A stretch of 64,000 bases of DNA from Yoonia sp. R2331 (GTDB taxonomy: Bacteria > Pseudomonadota > Alphaproteobacteria > Rhodobacterales > Rhodobacteraceae): the NCBI RefSeq assembly GCF_041103235.1, contig NZ_JBGCUN010000002.1:428501-492500 (forward strand), read 5' to 3'. The notes beneath the pieces are model-generated. The model searched no databases, was not told where the DNA came from, and was given only the letters and a program-made list of their open reading frames with translations. Both the position numbers and the translations under genes were made by a program. Within the stretch, counting starts at the first letter, position 1. Each line of letters starts with the position of its first letter. Shown here one piece after another: positions 9,158-16,878 of this stretch.

Positions 9158-10141
9158 TCAAACTATTTGTTGCGCTTCACTAGGCCCTTGATATGTGAGG
9201 CGTTTGCCCGCTGCGGCTACAAGAAGGACGTTTGAACGCTCAGAATCATCAATACCATTCGCGACCCGGTAGTTGTAACGAAAGTCGAACTCCGCTGCGT
9301 AGCGATGCAGGTGCTGCTTGCCGCAGTGCTGATACACACCCTTCATGCCGCGCTTGAAGATGCTGTAGAAGCCTTCGACGGTGTTGGTGTGGATTTCGCT
9401 GTCCTCGTAATCAACATACTGACCAGCGCTGTGATTGGTCCAGCCGTGGGCGTCAAACACCTTGCCAGCGCCGAGGCCTTGATACTGGCGGGCTTCATCT
9501 GTCATGACGTAGGCCTCTTTGGCGATGTTCTCTTTCAGGATCGGCAGGAGCGTTGCCTTGGTCAGATCATCCACGACAATAGACTTGGCCTTCTTGGTCT
9601 CACGGTCCACCAGCGTCAGCATCTTCATCTTGTGAGCGCCGCCACGGGCCTTGGGATGCTTCGTCACACCGGGTTCTTTGCCGATGAACGTCTCGTCAAC
9701 CTCAACCACACCACCGCCGTTGCCAAAGCCCGCCAGCGCACCGTCACGCATACACTCGCGGATGCGGTGGGTCAGGAACCATGCAGACTTGTAGGTGATG
9801 CCCAGAACGCGGTGTAGTTGGTGGCTGCTGATGCCCTTCTTGCTGGACACCATCAGGTGAATGGCTTGCAGCCACAGGTGAAGCGGCAGGTGGCTTTCCT
9901 CAAAGATCGTGCCTTTGCGCACCGTGAACTGCTTGCGGCACTCGCGGCACTTCCACAGGCCGTGACGCTCTTTGCCCTCTGGGTTCTTCTTGCTGGCCTT
10001 GGTGCGAACGCCCACAAGGCGATAGGCCGCATCCACAACGCCACAGTGGGGGCAAACCGGGCCATCGGCCCAAAGCATCGCTTCGACATGCTCAAATGCA
10101 GCGGCTTCGTCGTGCATGTATGGGGCGGAAAGAACGGACAT
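9158..10141 (-). CDS. IS1595-family transposase
   Basis: 327 aa, apparently intact. The N-terminus has a zinc ribbon (CPHC near residue 31 and CREC near 66) followed by FTVRKGTIFEESHLPL, the classic IS1595/ISXO2 linker. The catalytic domain shows VEVDETFIG (first Asp), VMTDEARQY (second Asp) and HTNTVEGFYSIFKRG (Glu and conserved Asn). It is transcribed leftward from close to the right IS end, whose inverted repeat lies 45 bp upstream of the start. Confidence 0.95.
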   Translation of the reverse strand: MSVLSAPYMHDEAAAFEHVEAMLWADGPVCPHCGVVDAAYRLVGVRTKASKKNPEGKERHGLWKCRECRKQFTVRKGTIFEESHLPLHLWLQAIHLMVSSKKGISSHQLHRVLGITYKSAWFLTHRIRECMRDGALAGFGNGGGVVEVDETFIGKEPGVTKHPKARGGAHKMKMLTLVDRETKKAKSIVVDDLTKATLLPILKENIAKEAYVMTDEARQYQGLGAGKVFDAHGWTNHSAGQYVDYEDSEIHTNTVEGFYSIFKRGMKGVYQHCGKQHLHRYAAEFDFRYNYRVANGIDDSERSNVLLVAAAGKRLTYQGPSEAQQIV

Positions 10142-10186
10142 TGTGAAAACCTCTATCGTGTTGAATTAGATATAGGTATTCCGGTT

Positions 10187-10210
10187 GGGTTTGTCAAATA
10201 TACAATCGCC
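10187..10210 (-). repeat. Right terminal inverted repeat of the IS
   Basis: Perfect 24-bp inverted copy of the left end, read on the minus strand from 10210 as GGCGATTGTA and so on. It probably also overlaps the transposase promoter region. Confidence 0.93.
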
Positions 10211-10218
10211 TATTTTTT
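10211..10218 (+). repeat. Target site duplication, right copy
   Basis: TATTTTTT, identical to 7685-7692. One of the two copies belonged to the SIR2-NTPase reading frame before insertion. Confidence 0.92.
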
Positions 10219-12096
10219 GTTGGATACTCATTGTCCGACTTAGCGATTGCGAAGAGCGTGTTCAGAGTCGGGGCATTGCGAAATCGCTCGGTTATCATAA
10301 ACCGGCCAGACACAAGCCCAGTTGAAGATGCGAGGCTAAAGAAATTCGGCTCTCTTTATCCGATAGGTGTAGATGGTCTTGTTGAGCAAATAGATAAGCT
10401 TAGATCGGAAGGAGATTTATCATTTAGTGCCGTCTCTCCTAAATATTTGGGACATGAAAGTACAAATATCAGTTTAGCCGAAACCGCCCGAGCGGACGTT
10501 GAGAAACTACTGCTGACCGGTAAATTCGACCCGGATCTATATGTCCGTCAGCTTCAGAACCCTGACGAGGAGCAAAAGTATTGCGTTGACCGATCCGAAA
10601 AGGCTGAACGCATTATCAATGCGGTTTCGACAGGACGCAATCGTTTTCTTGTGACATCTGATCTCGGGAATGGGAAATCGATATTCTTGAGACAACTCAG
10701 CTGTCGCTTTGCTGTGGATGGTTATGATGTTTACAGAGTCGAATCTACGGTTGAGGGGATATTTGGTGAGATTGACTTGTCGATGTCGCGGCCGGGGAGA
10801 AAGTGCTTTATTGTCGATGATTTTGTGAGGCACCGAAGAGTCGCGGAGTATATCGGATCTAAGTTAACCGGAGAATCTGTACTTATTCTGAGCGCAACAA
10901 ACTCTGATGATGAATTTGTTATGAAATCCGTCCCGGATTCGGTTGGCGGTTCTGTCTCTACAGTTTCTTTGGACCAGCTATCGGTAGAAGAGCTTGTTAG
11001 ATGGGACAGTTTTCTCGAGAGTTGGGGCTTTTGGGAAGAGGCACTTAAGACAACAGCGGAAGACCGCATGGATCATCTCAAGCAGAGATGCGCTGCCGAA
11101 AATAGATCGATTCTAGTTTCGATGTTCAGCAACTCGAGCTTGGCGAACCGTATTGATCAAATTGTCAATTTTTTCCTCGGACAGAACCCTGGCCATCGCC
11201 AAGCGTTTATCGCAATTCTAATTAACGGTCTGTGTAGCCAACACGTACAATGGAGCCGTATTGTCGCTTGGTTGAATCTCGACGAATTTGACCTCGAACA
11301 AAAGATACGGTCGTCTGGCGTGTTGAGTTTCATGGGGCGTGGTGCTGAAGGATGGTACAATTTTTCCTCGAATAGTCTTTCGGATTTTATTCTGAACAAG
11401 TACGAATTTGAAACTAGTGAGATTGTTGATGTCTATAGTGAAATTGTCCGTCAAACCGCCTATAGCAGTACGGATAGGAGTCTTGGTTGGGATGCGAAGC
11501 AGAATCTAAAGGAACTGATGAGGTTTGGCTATTTGTCGACGCTGCTCCGAGACAGAGATGATGCGAAACTGGCAATATCTTCGGTATACTCCCGGCTCGG
11601 AGCTGTAGGACCCATCCGTAAAAGTGATCAGTTTTGGCTGCAATATGCGATGTCAGAGATCGAGCTTGATAACTTGGATCGCGCGGATGGTTTTATTGCA
11701 AATGCGCTGGCAATCGCAGAGCGAAAAGGAGTGGACTACCTGAAGCACCAGATAAAGGATCAACGGGCCAGACTCCGCTTGAAAATGGCAGCGAAACTTG
11801 ATCGTCCTTATCGCCCATCAGATGTCAAAGAGGCAATTCAAGACCTAATAGACAATCTATCTCTTCGAGAATCATTGGCGATCTATTCAATGCGATCAGT
11901 GCCGTTACTTGAGGAGTTTTTAGAAGCTCGCCTAGATGAGTTGACACGGGAAGAAGTCGCGCACCTTAAGAATTTTTTGACGAAATTAGGCTCTTCCATT
12001 GAGGGAAGGGACCGACTGGAGAAGAGCAGGCGAGGCGAGGTCGCTGTATTGAAAGGAAATATTTTGCGTTGCAATGTTCTGATAGCGTCAATTTGA
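10219..12096 (+). pseudogene. SIR2-NTPase candidate defence gene, C-terminal part (interrupted)
   Basis: Residues 200 to about 824 of the reconstructed protein. It opens with VGYSLSDLAIA, the end of the SIR2 fold, then SVIINRP and a linker. A P-loop NTPase follows: TSDLGNGKS as Walker A (Lys352 of the restored protein) and KCFIVDDF as Walker B (about 396-402). The rest is helical with a repeat-like look. This SIR2-plus-NTPase order is that of defence-associated sirtuins and Avs-type proteins; exact subtype not assigned. The frame is otherwise open to a normal stop, so the IS is the only visible lesion. A TTG at 10231 could start a truncated product. The stop codon shares its last base with the adjacent hexanucleotide array. 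Confidence 0.85.
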
Positions 12097-12191
12097 CTCC
12101 TACTCCTACTCCTACTCCTACTCCTACTCCTACTCCTACTCCTACTCCTACTCCTACTCCTACTCCTACTCCTACTCCTACTCCTACTCCT
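12096..12191 (+). repeat. Hexanucleotide microsatellite, 16 perfect copies of ACTCCT
   Basis: Sixteen uninterrupted copies of ACTCCT fill the gap between two convergent genes. The A of the SIR2-NTPase stop is the first base of the array, and the arfB stop lies in the last copies. Read on the minus strand it would encode alternating Gly-Val, but no supported gene uses that frame. Perfect repetition indicates recent slippage expansion. Confidence 0.95.
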
Positions 12192-12597
12192 CCACCTTCC
12201 CCCGCAATGCCTTCACCGCCCCGCGGTGCTTCTTTCCCTCCAACCGCCGCTTGACCGACCCATAGGTCGGCTTCGTCGGACGCCGCCGTTTGGGCATCTC
12301 GGTCGCTTTGCGGATCAATTCCGCCAAACGCTCCATCGCGATTTCGCGGTTGCGGGCTTGTGACCGGGTCTCTTGCACAAAGATCACCACGGCCCCGTCT
12401 TTCGTCCATTTCTGTCCCGCGATCCGCCGCAGCCGCCGCTTCACCGCGTCGGGCAGGTTGGGGGACCGCTCCGCCTCGAACCGCAATTCGACCGCCGTGG
12501 ACACTTTGTTCACGTTCTGCCCGCCGGGGCCGGAGGCGCGGACAAAGCTCTCGGTCAGTTCCCGGTCCGCAATCTCGATTTCATCATTAACGCGCAT
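12184..12597 (-). CDS. arfB: Alternative ribosome-rescue factor / peptidyl-tRNA hydrolase ArfB
   Basis: 137 aa, usual length. A release-factor-like domain carries the catalytic motif SGPGGQNVNKVST (Gly25-Gly26-Gln27). A basic C-terminal tail (RRPTKPTYGSVKRRLEGKK) is the part that in this family enters the empty mRNA channel of stalled ribosomes. It hydrolyses peptidyl-tRNA on non-stop complexes. The stop codon lies within the hexanucleotide array, so array length could in principle alter the 3' end but not the catalytic part. Upstream lie four 11-bp repeats ending 14 bp before the start. Confidence 0.93.
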   Translation of the reverse strand: MRVNDEIEIADRELTESFVRASGPGGQNVNKVSTAVELRFEAERSPNLPDAVKRRLRRIAGQKWTKDGAVVIFVQETRSQARNREIAMERLAELIRKATEMPKRRRPTKPTYGSVKRRLEGKKHRGAVKALRGKVEE

Positions 12598-12611
12598 TCA
12601 GACGTCTCTAT

Positions 12612-12655
12612 GCATGGGTTGTGCATGGTATGTGTATGGGGTGTGCATGGCTGAT
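12612..12655 (-). repeat. Four 11-bp phased repeats upstream of arfB
   Basis: On the minus strand the unit is CCATRCACANN, with cores at 12645, 12634, 12623 and 12612, exactly 11 bp apart. The same unit, spacing, number and orientation relative to the downstream gene occur at 23663-23706 before a permease gene. This is likely a protein-binding or RNA-level control element; the binding partner is unknown. Confidence 0.7.
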
Positions 12656-12729
12656 TTTCCCCGTGCGCCCCGTTTACCAATATTCGCCAAACCGGGCCAC
12701 CCTGACGCGCCCGGCGGCGCCCGACATGC

Positions 12730-12763
12730 AAAAAGGGCCACCCCGGCGATGGGATGGCCCTTT
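12730..12763 (-). terminator. Rho-independent terminator of the small RNA locus
   Basis: Inverted repeat AAAGGGCCA / TGGCCCTTT with a GC-rich 14-base loop. On the minus strand it is followed by a run of five T. It ends the transcript that starts near 12914. Confidence 0.8.
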
Positions 12764-12813
12764 CCTGAAAGTTGCGGAGGTGGGTCGGTTAGGATCTCCA
12801 CCTTGTGGTCTTC

Positions 12814-12879
12814 TCAGCTAGGGGCTGCCCTAGGTGTGACCCCCACAAGTTGTCCCGACTGCCTTCTCCAATACTTCAT
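12814..12879 (-). CDS. Possible 21-aa peptide in the small RNA
   Basis: ATG at 12879 gives a 21-codon frame beginning MKYWRRQSGQ. GGAGG lies 14 nt upstream, rather far. A GTG at 12886, only 7 nt from GGAGG, opens a different 18-codon frame (starting VHHEVLEKAV). The ATG frame has a plausible basic composition, but neither can be proven from one genome. The extremely long anti-16S pairing could also stall a ribosome rather than start translation. Confidence 0.35.
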   Translation of the reverse strand: MKYWRRQSGQLVGVTPRAAPS

Positions 12880-12920
12880 GATGCACTGGATCACCTCCTT
12901 TCAAATGTTTCGCCTAAAGG

Positions 12921-12949
12921 AAGGTTCGCACAGATTTGGTATATGTCAA
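12921..12949 (-). promoter_or_regulatory. Sigma70-type promoter of the small RNA
   Basis: On the minus strand: TTGACA (perfect -35), 17 bp, AACCTT. It is the only strong promoter-like pair in the gap and sits immediately upstream of the anti-16S-tail element. Confidence 0.5.
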
Positions 12950-12973
12950 ATTAATTTCCACAACTTTTCGTGC

Positions 12974-13600
12974 TTAGGCCGTCCGTTGCAGCATCCGCCC
13001 AACAATCAGGCGGAATGGCACCAGCGCGAGCAGCGCAATGGTTAACTTCACGCCCCAGTCGGCCACGGCCAGCGAAACCCACAGCGGAACCAGCGGACCT
13101 TGGTTAAGAAAAGGCACCAACTCCTGCGCCCAGACGATTTGTTCGTCCGCTAAGGCATTGAAACCATTGAAGATCGCCGCAAACGCGATAGAGAAAAAGA
13201 TTAACGTGTCCACTGTAGAACTGACCAAGGTCGAGCCCAGCGGCGCGGTCCACCAAGACCCTTCGCGGAGCCGGTTAAATACTGCAATATCAAGCAGTTG
13301 CGCGATCAGAAACGCACTGGCAGAGGCAATCGCAATCCGGATTGCAACCGCAGGCCCGAACTCCAGCATGATCTGACTTCCGATCAAAGAACAAACAATC
13401 CCCACGCAAAGCCCTGAAAAGACTACCTTTCTTGCCTCCGACGCGCCGTAAACACGGTTCATGATGTCGGTCACAAGGAAGGCCAGCGGATAGGTAAACG
13501 CCCCCCAGGTCAGCAATCCGTCAAGGATCAGAAATTGAACAAGAATATTCGAAGCGACCACGATAATGGCCATGGCGATGACGCCGGGAAGGATACGCAT
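12974..13600 (-). CDS. Queuosine precursor transporter (YhhQ/VUT family)
   Basis: 208 aa with six hydrophobic segments. TWGAFTYPLAFLVTDIMNRVYG near residue 30 is the family signature of the VUT/YhhQ transporters, which import queuine precursors such as preQ0/preQ1. SLVSSTVDTLIFFSIAFA-like text follows in the middle. The start at 13600 gives MRILPGVIAM; the frame remains open upstream but without membrane character. The 5' region holds a perfect hairpin at 13637-13656. Confidence 0.85.
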   Translation of the reverse strand: MRILPGVIAMAIIVVASNILVQFLILDGLLTWGAFTYPLAFLVTDIMNRVYGASEARKVVFSGLCVGIVCSLIGSQIMLEFGPAVAIRIAIASASAFLIAQLLDIAVFNRLREGSWWTAPLGSTLVSSTVDTLIFFSIAFAAIFNGFNALADEQIVWAQELVPFLNQGPLVPLWVSLAVADWGVKLTIALLALVPFRLIVGRMLQRTA

Positions 13601-13636
13601 TTTGATGTTTCCGTTTTGACAAGGGTGCGGCACTTG

Positions 13637-13656
13637 GTCCCCGACCATTCGGGGAC
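13637..13656 (-). promoter_or_regulatory. Hairpin in the leader of the queuosine-precursor transporter
   Basis: Perfect 8-bp stem GTCCCCGA / TCGGGGAC with a four-base loop, 36 bp upstream of the start and just after the stop of the preceding gene. There is no T-run after it on the minus strand, so it is either a processing/attenuation structure or a weak terminator. I see no clear preQ1 riboswitch fold. Confidence 0.4.
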
Positions 13657-13680
13657 GGCGCGGTCTAACGCCCCGCGATC

Positions 13681-14540
13681 TAACGGTCAATCCGGTATTC
13701 GATCACTTCGGTCTGCTGAAAGAACTGAAAGTTGTCATCCGAAACCAATGTCATGATCAACCCGCGCTGGGGGTCTTGCCAAACGCTGATGCCTTCAAGA
13801 TTGTCGTGCGCCGCATTCGCCGTTTGCAGCAGAACGGTCTCATCCGCGCCAGTGAGACTAAACCGGCGTACCCGGCTGCGAAAGCCTGCACCTGTGAAGT
13901 CTCTTTCCAGCACATAAAGCAGCCCATCAGGCCCGACGTCCGCCCCAACAATCAGAAAAGCACCGCGCCGCGGCAAGCGAAATGGGATGTCCCAGCCCGC
14001 ACCTTCGCGATACCGGTAGACAGGAAACGGTCGGTTCGCCCGGCCAGAGCGTTCGGGGATCGCAAAAAGCCCGCCGTCGGGGCCAATGGCAAGGCTTTCG
14101 AGCGACGCATTGCCGGACAGCTTTTCAAACTCTGGGTGGACCAACTCTTGTGCAGCTGGGTCGGTGGTGTCGCCATAAACTGCAACCCGCGTTTCCCCCT
14201 CAAAGGACACATAGGTCAGGCCATCAATGCCAATAGCAAGACCCTCGGAATCGCTGAATTCCTTGTTTACACGCCGACCATCCGGGCGCTTCAGCCGGTA
14301 CCGGGTTTCAATCGGCATCGCGATGATCTCTCCATCCTCGCGCAGGATCGGACCTGTGCGAATAAGGCCCTTGTCGTTTAGCGCCACGTAACGTGTGCCG
14401 CCGTCGATCACCTCCAAACCGGAGATCCCGCCAAAGCCCTCGTCCCCACCATTCCAGATGAATTGCCCGGCCAGCGTCACCTCGGACGGCAGCGGGGCAC
14501 AGCCTGCAAGCAGGGCAAGTGTCAGATAAAGAAGACGCAT
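13681..14540 (-). CDS. Esterase-like-activity-of-phytase family lipoprotein
   Basis: 286 aa. N-terminal lipobox LLAGC (Cys14) marks an exported lipoprotein. The body is a beta-propeller-like protein with GGISGLEVIDGGTRYVALNDKG, FSDSEGLAI, NASLESLAIGPDGGLFAIPE and NLEGISVW, the repeated acidic SGLE/SLE signatures of the phytase-esterase-like family (PF13449 type). Catalytic activity is not proven for most members. Its start directly abuts the mepA stop, so the two are one operon. Confidence 0.8.
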
Positions 14541-15449
14541 TCAGTTCGCGGCGAGGACAGCGGCGCATTGCGCGGGCAAACGGCCCACGGTGATCTCGCG
14601 TCGCGGAGCAGCGGGCGTAGCATTTGGATCAGGGGGCGGCGGGTTCAGAATGTTGTTCACCCAGGTCTGGGCATCCGCGCAGCCATCACCTGGCGGCGGC
14701 GGGGCCTGATCGACACAGCCACTGTCACCCGCAGGACACTTCAGCCGGACATGGAAATGGTAATGATGCCCCCACCACGGCCGGATCTTGTTCAGCCAGC
14801 TACGGTCACCCGTCGCACTATTGCACATCGCAACCTTTGCGCCGGGAAACACGAAAATCCGCGCGACACGCGGGTCGGATGCTGCGGCTTTCAGCACCGC
14901 TTCGTGCTGCGGGGTCCAGCGGTCATTTGTATAAGCCCCGGACGCGCGGCGCATTGAAATCGAAGAGATATTCTCGCGTTCCTGTGCCGTTAGGTTCAGG
15001 CGGTCGGGTGGAAGCATCCAGATGTCTACATCCAGGCCCGACTGATGGCTGCGGTGCCCGGTCAGCATCGGGCCGCCACGTGGCTGACTCATGTCGCCGA
15101 TATAAAGCCCTTCCCAGCCCGGCAGGTTCGCAACTTTCCGGCTCAGATCTTGCACGTAGTCCACTGTAATCGGCTGCGCCCAATTGCGGTTGCGCGACAG
15201 GCGCATCGCTTGCCATGTCGGCCCTGTTTCCGGCAATTGCACAGCACCCGCCTGACAGCCCAGCGCATAGCCGCCGATGGCGTCGGGGGCTTGAGCGGAT
15301 GCGACGCGGGCGGCCCCAAACAATTGCTTGGCTATCCGCGTGTCGTTGGTGTTCTGCGTTGAAACGGTCGCCTGCGGGGCGCTGGCGGTTTCGGTTTGAC
15401 ACCCGGCCAACAGGGCAAGGGCGGCGATTACTGCTGCAATGCGGACCAT
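14541..15449 (-). CDS. mepA: Penicillin-insensitive murein endopeptidase MepA
   Basis: 302 aa exported LAS-type zinc endopeptidase that cuts D-Ala-mDAP crosslinks in peptidoglycan. The zinc-site motifs are GHRSHQSGLDVDIWM (near residue 115) and WWGHHYHFHVRL (near 230), both intact. The N-terminus has a lipobox LLAGC, so the protein is probably membrane anchored. Cys pairs in the C-terminal part (CPAGDSGC) are usual for the family. The start at 15449 overlaps the upstream MFS gene by 22 bp. Confidence 0.9.
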   Translation of the reverse strand: MVRIAAVIAALALLAGCQTETASAPQATVSTQNTNDTRIAKQLFGAARVASAQAPDAIGGYALGCQAGAVQLPETGPTWQAMRLSRNRNWAQPITVDYVQDLSRKVANLPGWEGLYIGDMSQPRGGPMLTGHRSHQSGLDVDIWMLPPDRLNLTAQERENISSISMRRASGAYTNDRWTPQHEAVLKAAASDPRVARIFVFPGAKVAMCNSATGDRSWLNKIRPWWGHHYHFHVRLKCPAGDSGCVDQAPPPPGDGCADAQTWVNNILNPPPPDPNATPAAPRREITVGRLPAQCAAVLAAN

Positions 15450-16813
15450 TCTGCACGATCTCCGTCTTTGTTCACCCACCTTAACAAGATCAGGCCAAGA
15501 ATGAAGAGAAAGATCACCGGCAAGAAGCCGAGTTGCACGTTTCCGGTCATCGCCGTGAAGACACCGATCAGGAAGGGCGCAAGAAAAGCCGTTGCTTTGC
15601 CGGACAGTGCAAATAGCCCAAAGGCTTCGGTCGGGCGCTCTGGGTTGGTGTGGCGTACCATCATCGACCGCGACGCGGCATAAAGTGCACCACCGGCCCC
15701 GCCAATGATCGAACCACAGGTGAAAAAGATGATGTCGGGTAGGGATGATCCAGCAGGCAGCGGAATCCCAAACAACTGCTCTCGCGACATGCCGACAATA
15801 AAGGAACTGACGATCAGCAGCATAATGATGCAAAAGATAATCACAGGTTTTGGCCCGAACCGTGCGTCAAACCGCCCGCCGATATAGGTAAAGACTGCTG
15901 CCGTGATCACACTGATGATGCCAAACGGCCCAAGCTGAGCGATGCCCCAATCCAGCACAAGCGTGGCATAGACCCCGCCAAAGGCATAAAGCGCGTTTAG
16001 ACCGTCGCGATAGAACATGGATGCCAGCAGGAATGTTCCGGTGCTCTTGCGGCGAAAGACGGATTTGATCGTGGCGATCAGATCGCCAAACACCTTGCCA
16101 ATGCTGGGCCTTTGACCTGCGTCCTCGGGGTTATCCTTGACCCACAAAAAGAACGGTAGAATGAAAAGCGCATACCAGATCGCCATGAACGGCCCGACAG
16201 CGCGGGTACCTTCACGCATCTCAGGGTCCAGACCAAAGATGGGTGAGAGCCCGACCAGCGTCTTGCCGGTATCGCCGCTTTCGGCAAAGAAAATCAGCAT
16301 GATGAAAAGCGAGATCAACCCGCCCCAATAGCCAAACGACGCGCCCGAGCCCGAGATGCGCCCGACCTCTTCTTCTGATCCCAGTGAAGGCAGATAGGCG
16401 TTGATGAAATTCAACGCGGATTCAGCAGCGATAAATCCAACGTAGAACAGGATCAAAAAGAAGATAAGCGATGATGTGTTGGGCTCCATATACCAAAGTG
16501 ACCATGCGCCACCGATATAAAGCAACGAAAACAAGGCGATCCAAGGACGCTTGCGCCCAGTGCTGTCAGCGAAGGCGCCAAGCATTGGCGCAGTCAGGGC
16601 GATGAACAGTCCCGCGACCGTCTGCCCAAAGGCCCATGTGCTTTGCGATTGGGCGCGTGCGGCTTCGTCATCCAGACCGGTGCCGAGAAAATAGCTGGTT
16701 GCAACAAGCGCAAAGTAGGGGCCGAAGATAAAGGTCAGGCCAAGCGTATAGTAGGGCTGGCTTGCCCAATCGAACAACATCCATCCCCAGATGCGTTTCT
16801 TGCTGACTGCCAT
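15428..16813 (-). CDS. MFS transporter, UMF1 type
   Basis: 461 aa with about twelve hydrophobic segments. It starts WGWMLFDWASQPYYTLGLTFIFGPYF, the typical first helix of the UMF1 (Vacuole effluxer Atg22-like) subfamily, and has GAFADSTGRKRPW as the conserved loop after helix 2. Atg22-like proteins export amino acids in yeast; the bacterial substrate is unknown. It overlaps mepA and likely heads a three-gene operon (MFS, mepA, esterase-like lipoprotein) possibly linked to cell-wall turnover. Confidence 0.85.
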   Translation of the reverse strand: MAVSKKRIWGWMLFDWASQPYYTLGLTFIFGPYFALVATSYFLGTGLDDEAARAQSQSTWAFGQTVAGLFIALTAPMLGAFADSTGRKRPWIALFSLLYIGGAWSLWYMEPNTSSLIFFLILFYVGFIAAESALNFINAYLPSLGSEEEVGRISGSGASFGYWGGLISLFIMLIFFAESGDTGKTLVGLSPIFGLDPEMREGTRAVGPFMAIWYALFILPFFLWVKDNPEDAGQRPSIGKVFGDLIATIKSVFRRKSTGTFLLASMFYRDGLNALYAFGGVYATLVLDWGIAQLGPFGIISVITAAVFTYIGGRFDARFGPKPVIIFCIIMLLIVSSFIVGMSREQLFGIPLPAGSSLPDIIFFTCGSIIGGAGGALYAASRSMMVRHTNPERPTEAFGLFALSGKATAFLAPFLIGVFTAMTGNVQLGFLPVIFLFILGLILLRWVNKDGDRAEWSALQQ

Positions 16814-16878
16814 ATGCCTCTTCCCCGTTTTGTTGAGGGATAAGAGCCTGATGGCGGGCGATGATGCAAGTAAAGCTT

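Larger units (their letters stand above)
7693..10210. mobile_element. IS1595-family element with passenger genes, 2518 bp
   Basis: The boundaries are exact. Both ends begin GGCGATTGTA and are identical for 24 bp in inverted orientation (7693-7716 and 10187-10210). They are flanked by direct copies of TATTTTTT. Inside are a transposase (minus strand, right side) and three other genes: an 83-aa protein, a 45-aa protein and a DUF3800 protein. IS1595 elements with accessory genes are known. The perfect ends, intact transposase and intact target duplication argue for a recent insertion. It interrupts the SIR2-NTPase gene. Confidence 0.93.
12730..12914 (-). ncRNA. Candidate structured small RNA / leader with 16S-tail complementarity
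   Basis: This fills most of the 376-bp gap between arfB and the transporter gene. A sigma70-like promoter (TTGACA at 12949-12944, 17-bp spacer, AACCTT) predicts a start near 12914, and a good terminator ends it at 12730. The 5' part carries GAAAGGAGGTGATCCAG (12902-12886), the exact complement of the conserved 16S rRNA 3' end. Further on are a CTAGGG/CCCTAG hairpin (12833-12818), a CCAC/GTGG hairpin and a CACCTCC stretch that could mask the GGAGGTG. Whether the product is the RNA or a short peptide is open. Confidence 0.6.

Noticed and set aside
12096..12191. Possible CRISPR-like or coding Gly-Val repeat
   Set aside because: The units are six bases with no spacers, and the Gly-Val frame on the minus strand has no start signal or partner domain. 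It is a microsatellite.
12886..12902. Apparent 3' end of a 16S rRNA gene on the plus strand
   Set aside because: Only 17 bases match. No further 16S, tRNA or 23S sequence is present. The minus-strand reading as an extended ribosome site is better.
13601..13680. preQ1 riboswitch
   Set aside because: The hairpin is present, but the A-rich tail and pseudoknot partner expected for the known preQ1 classes are not.
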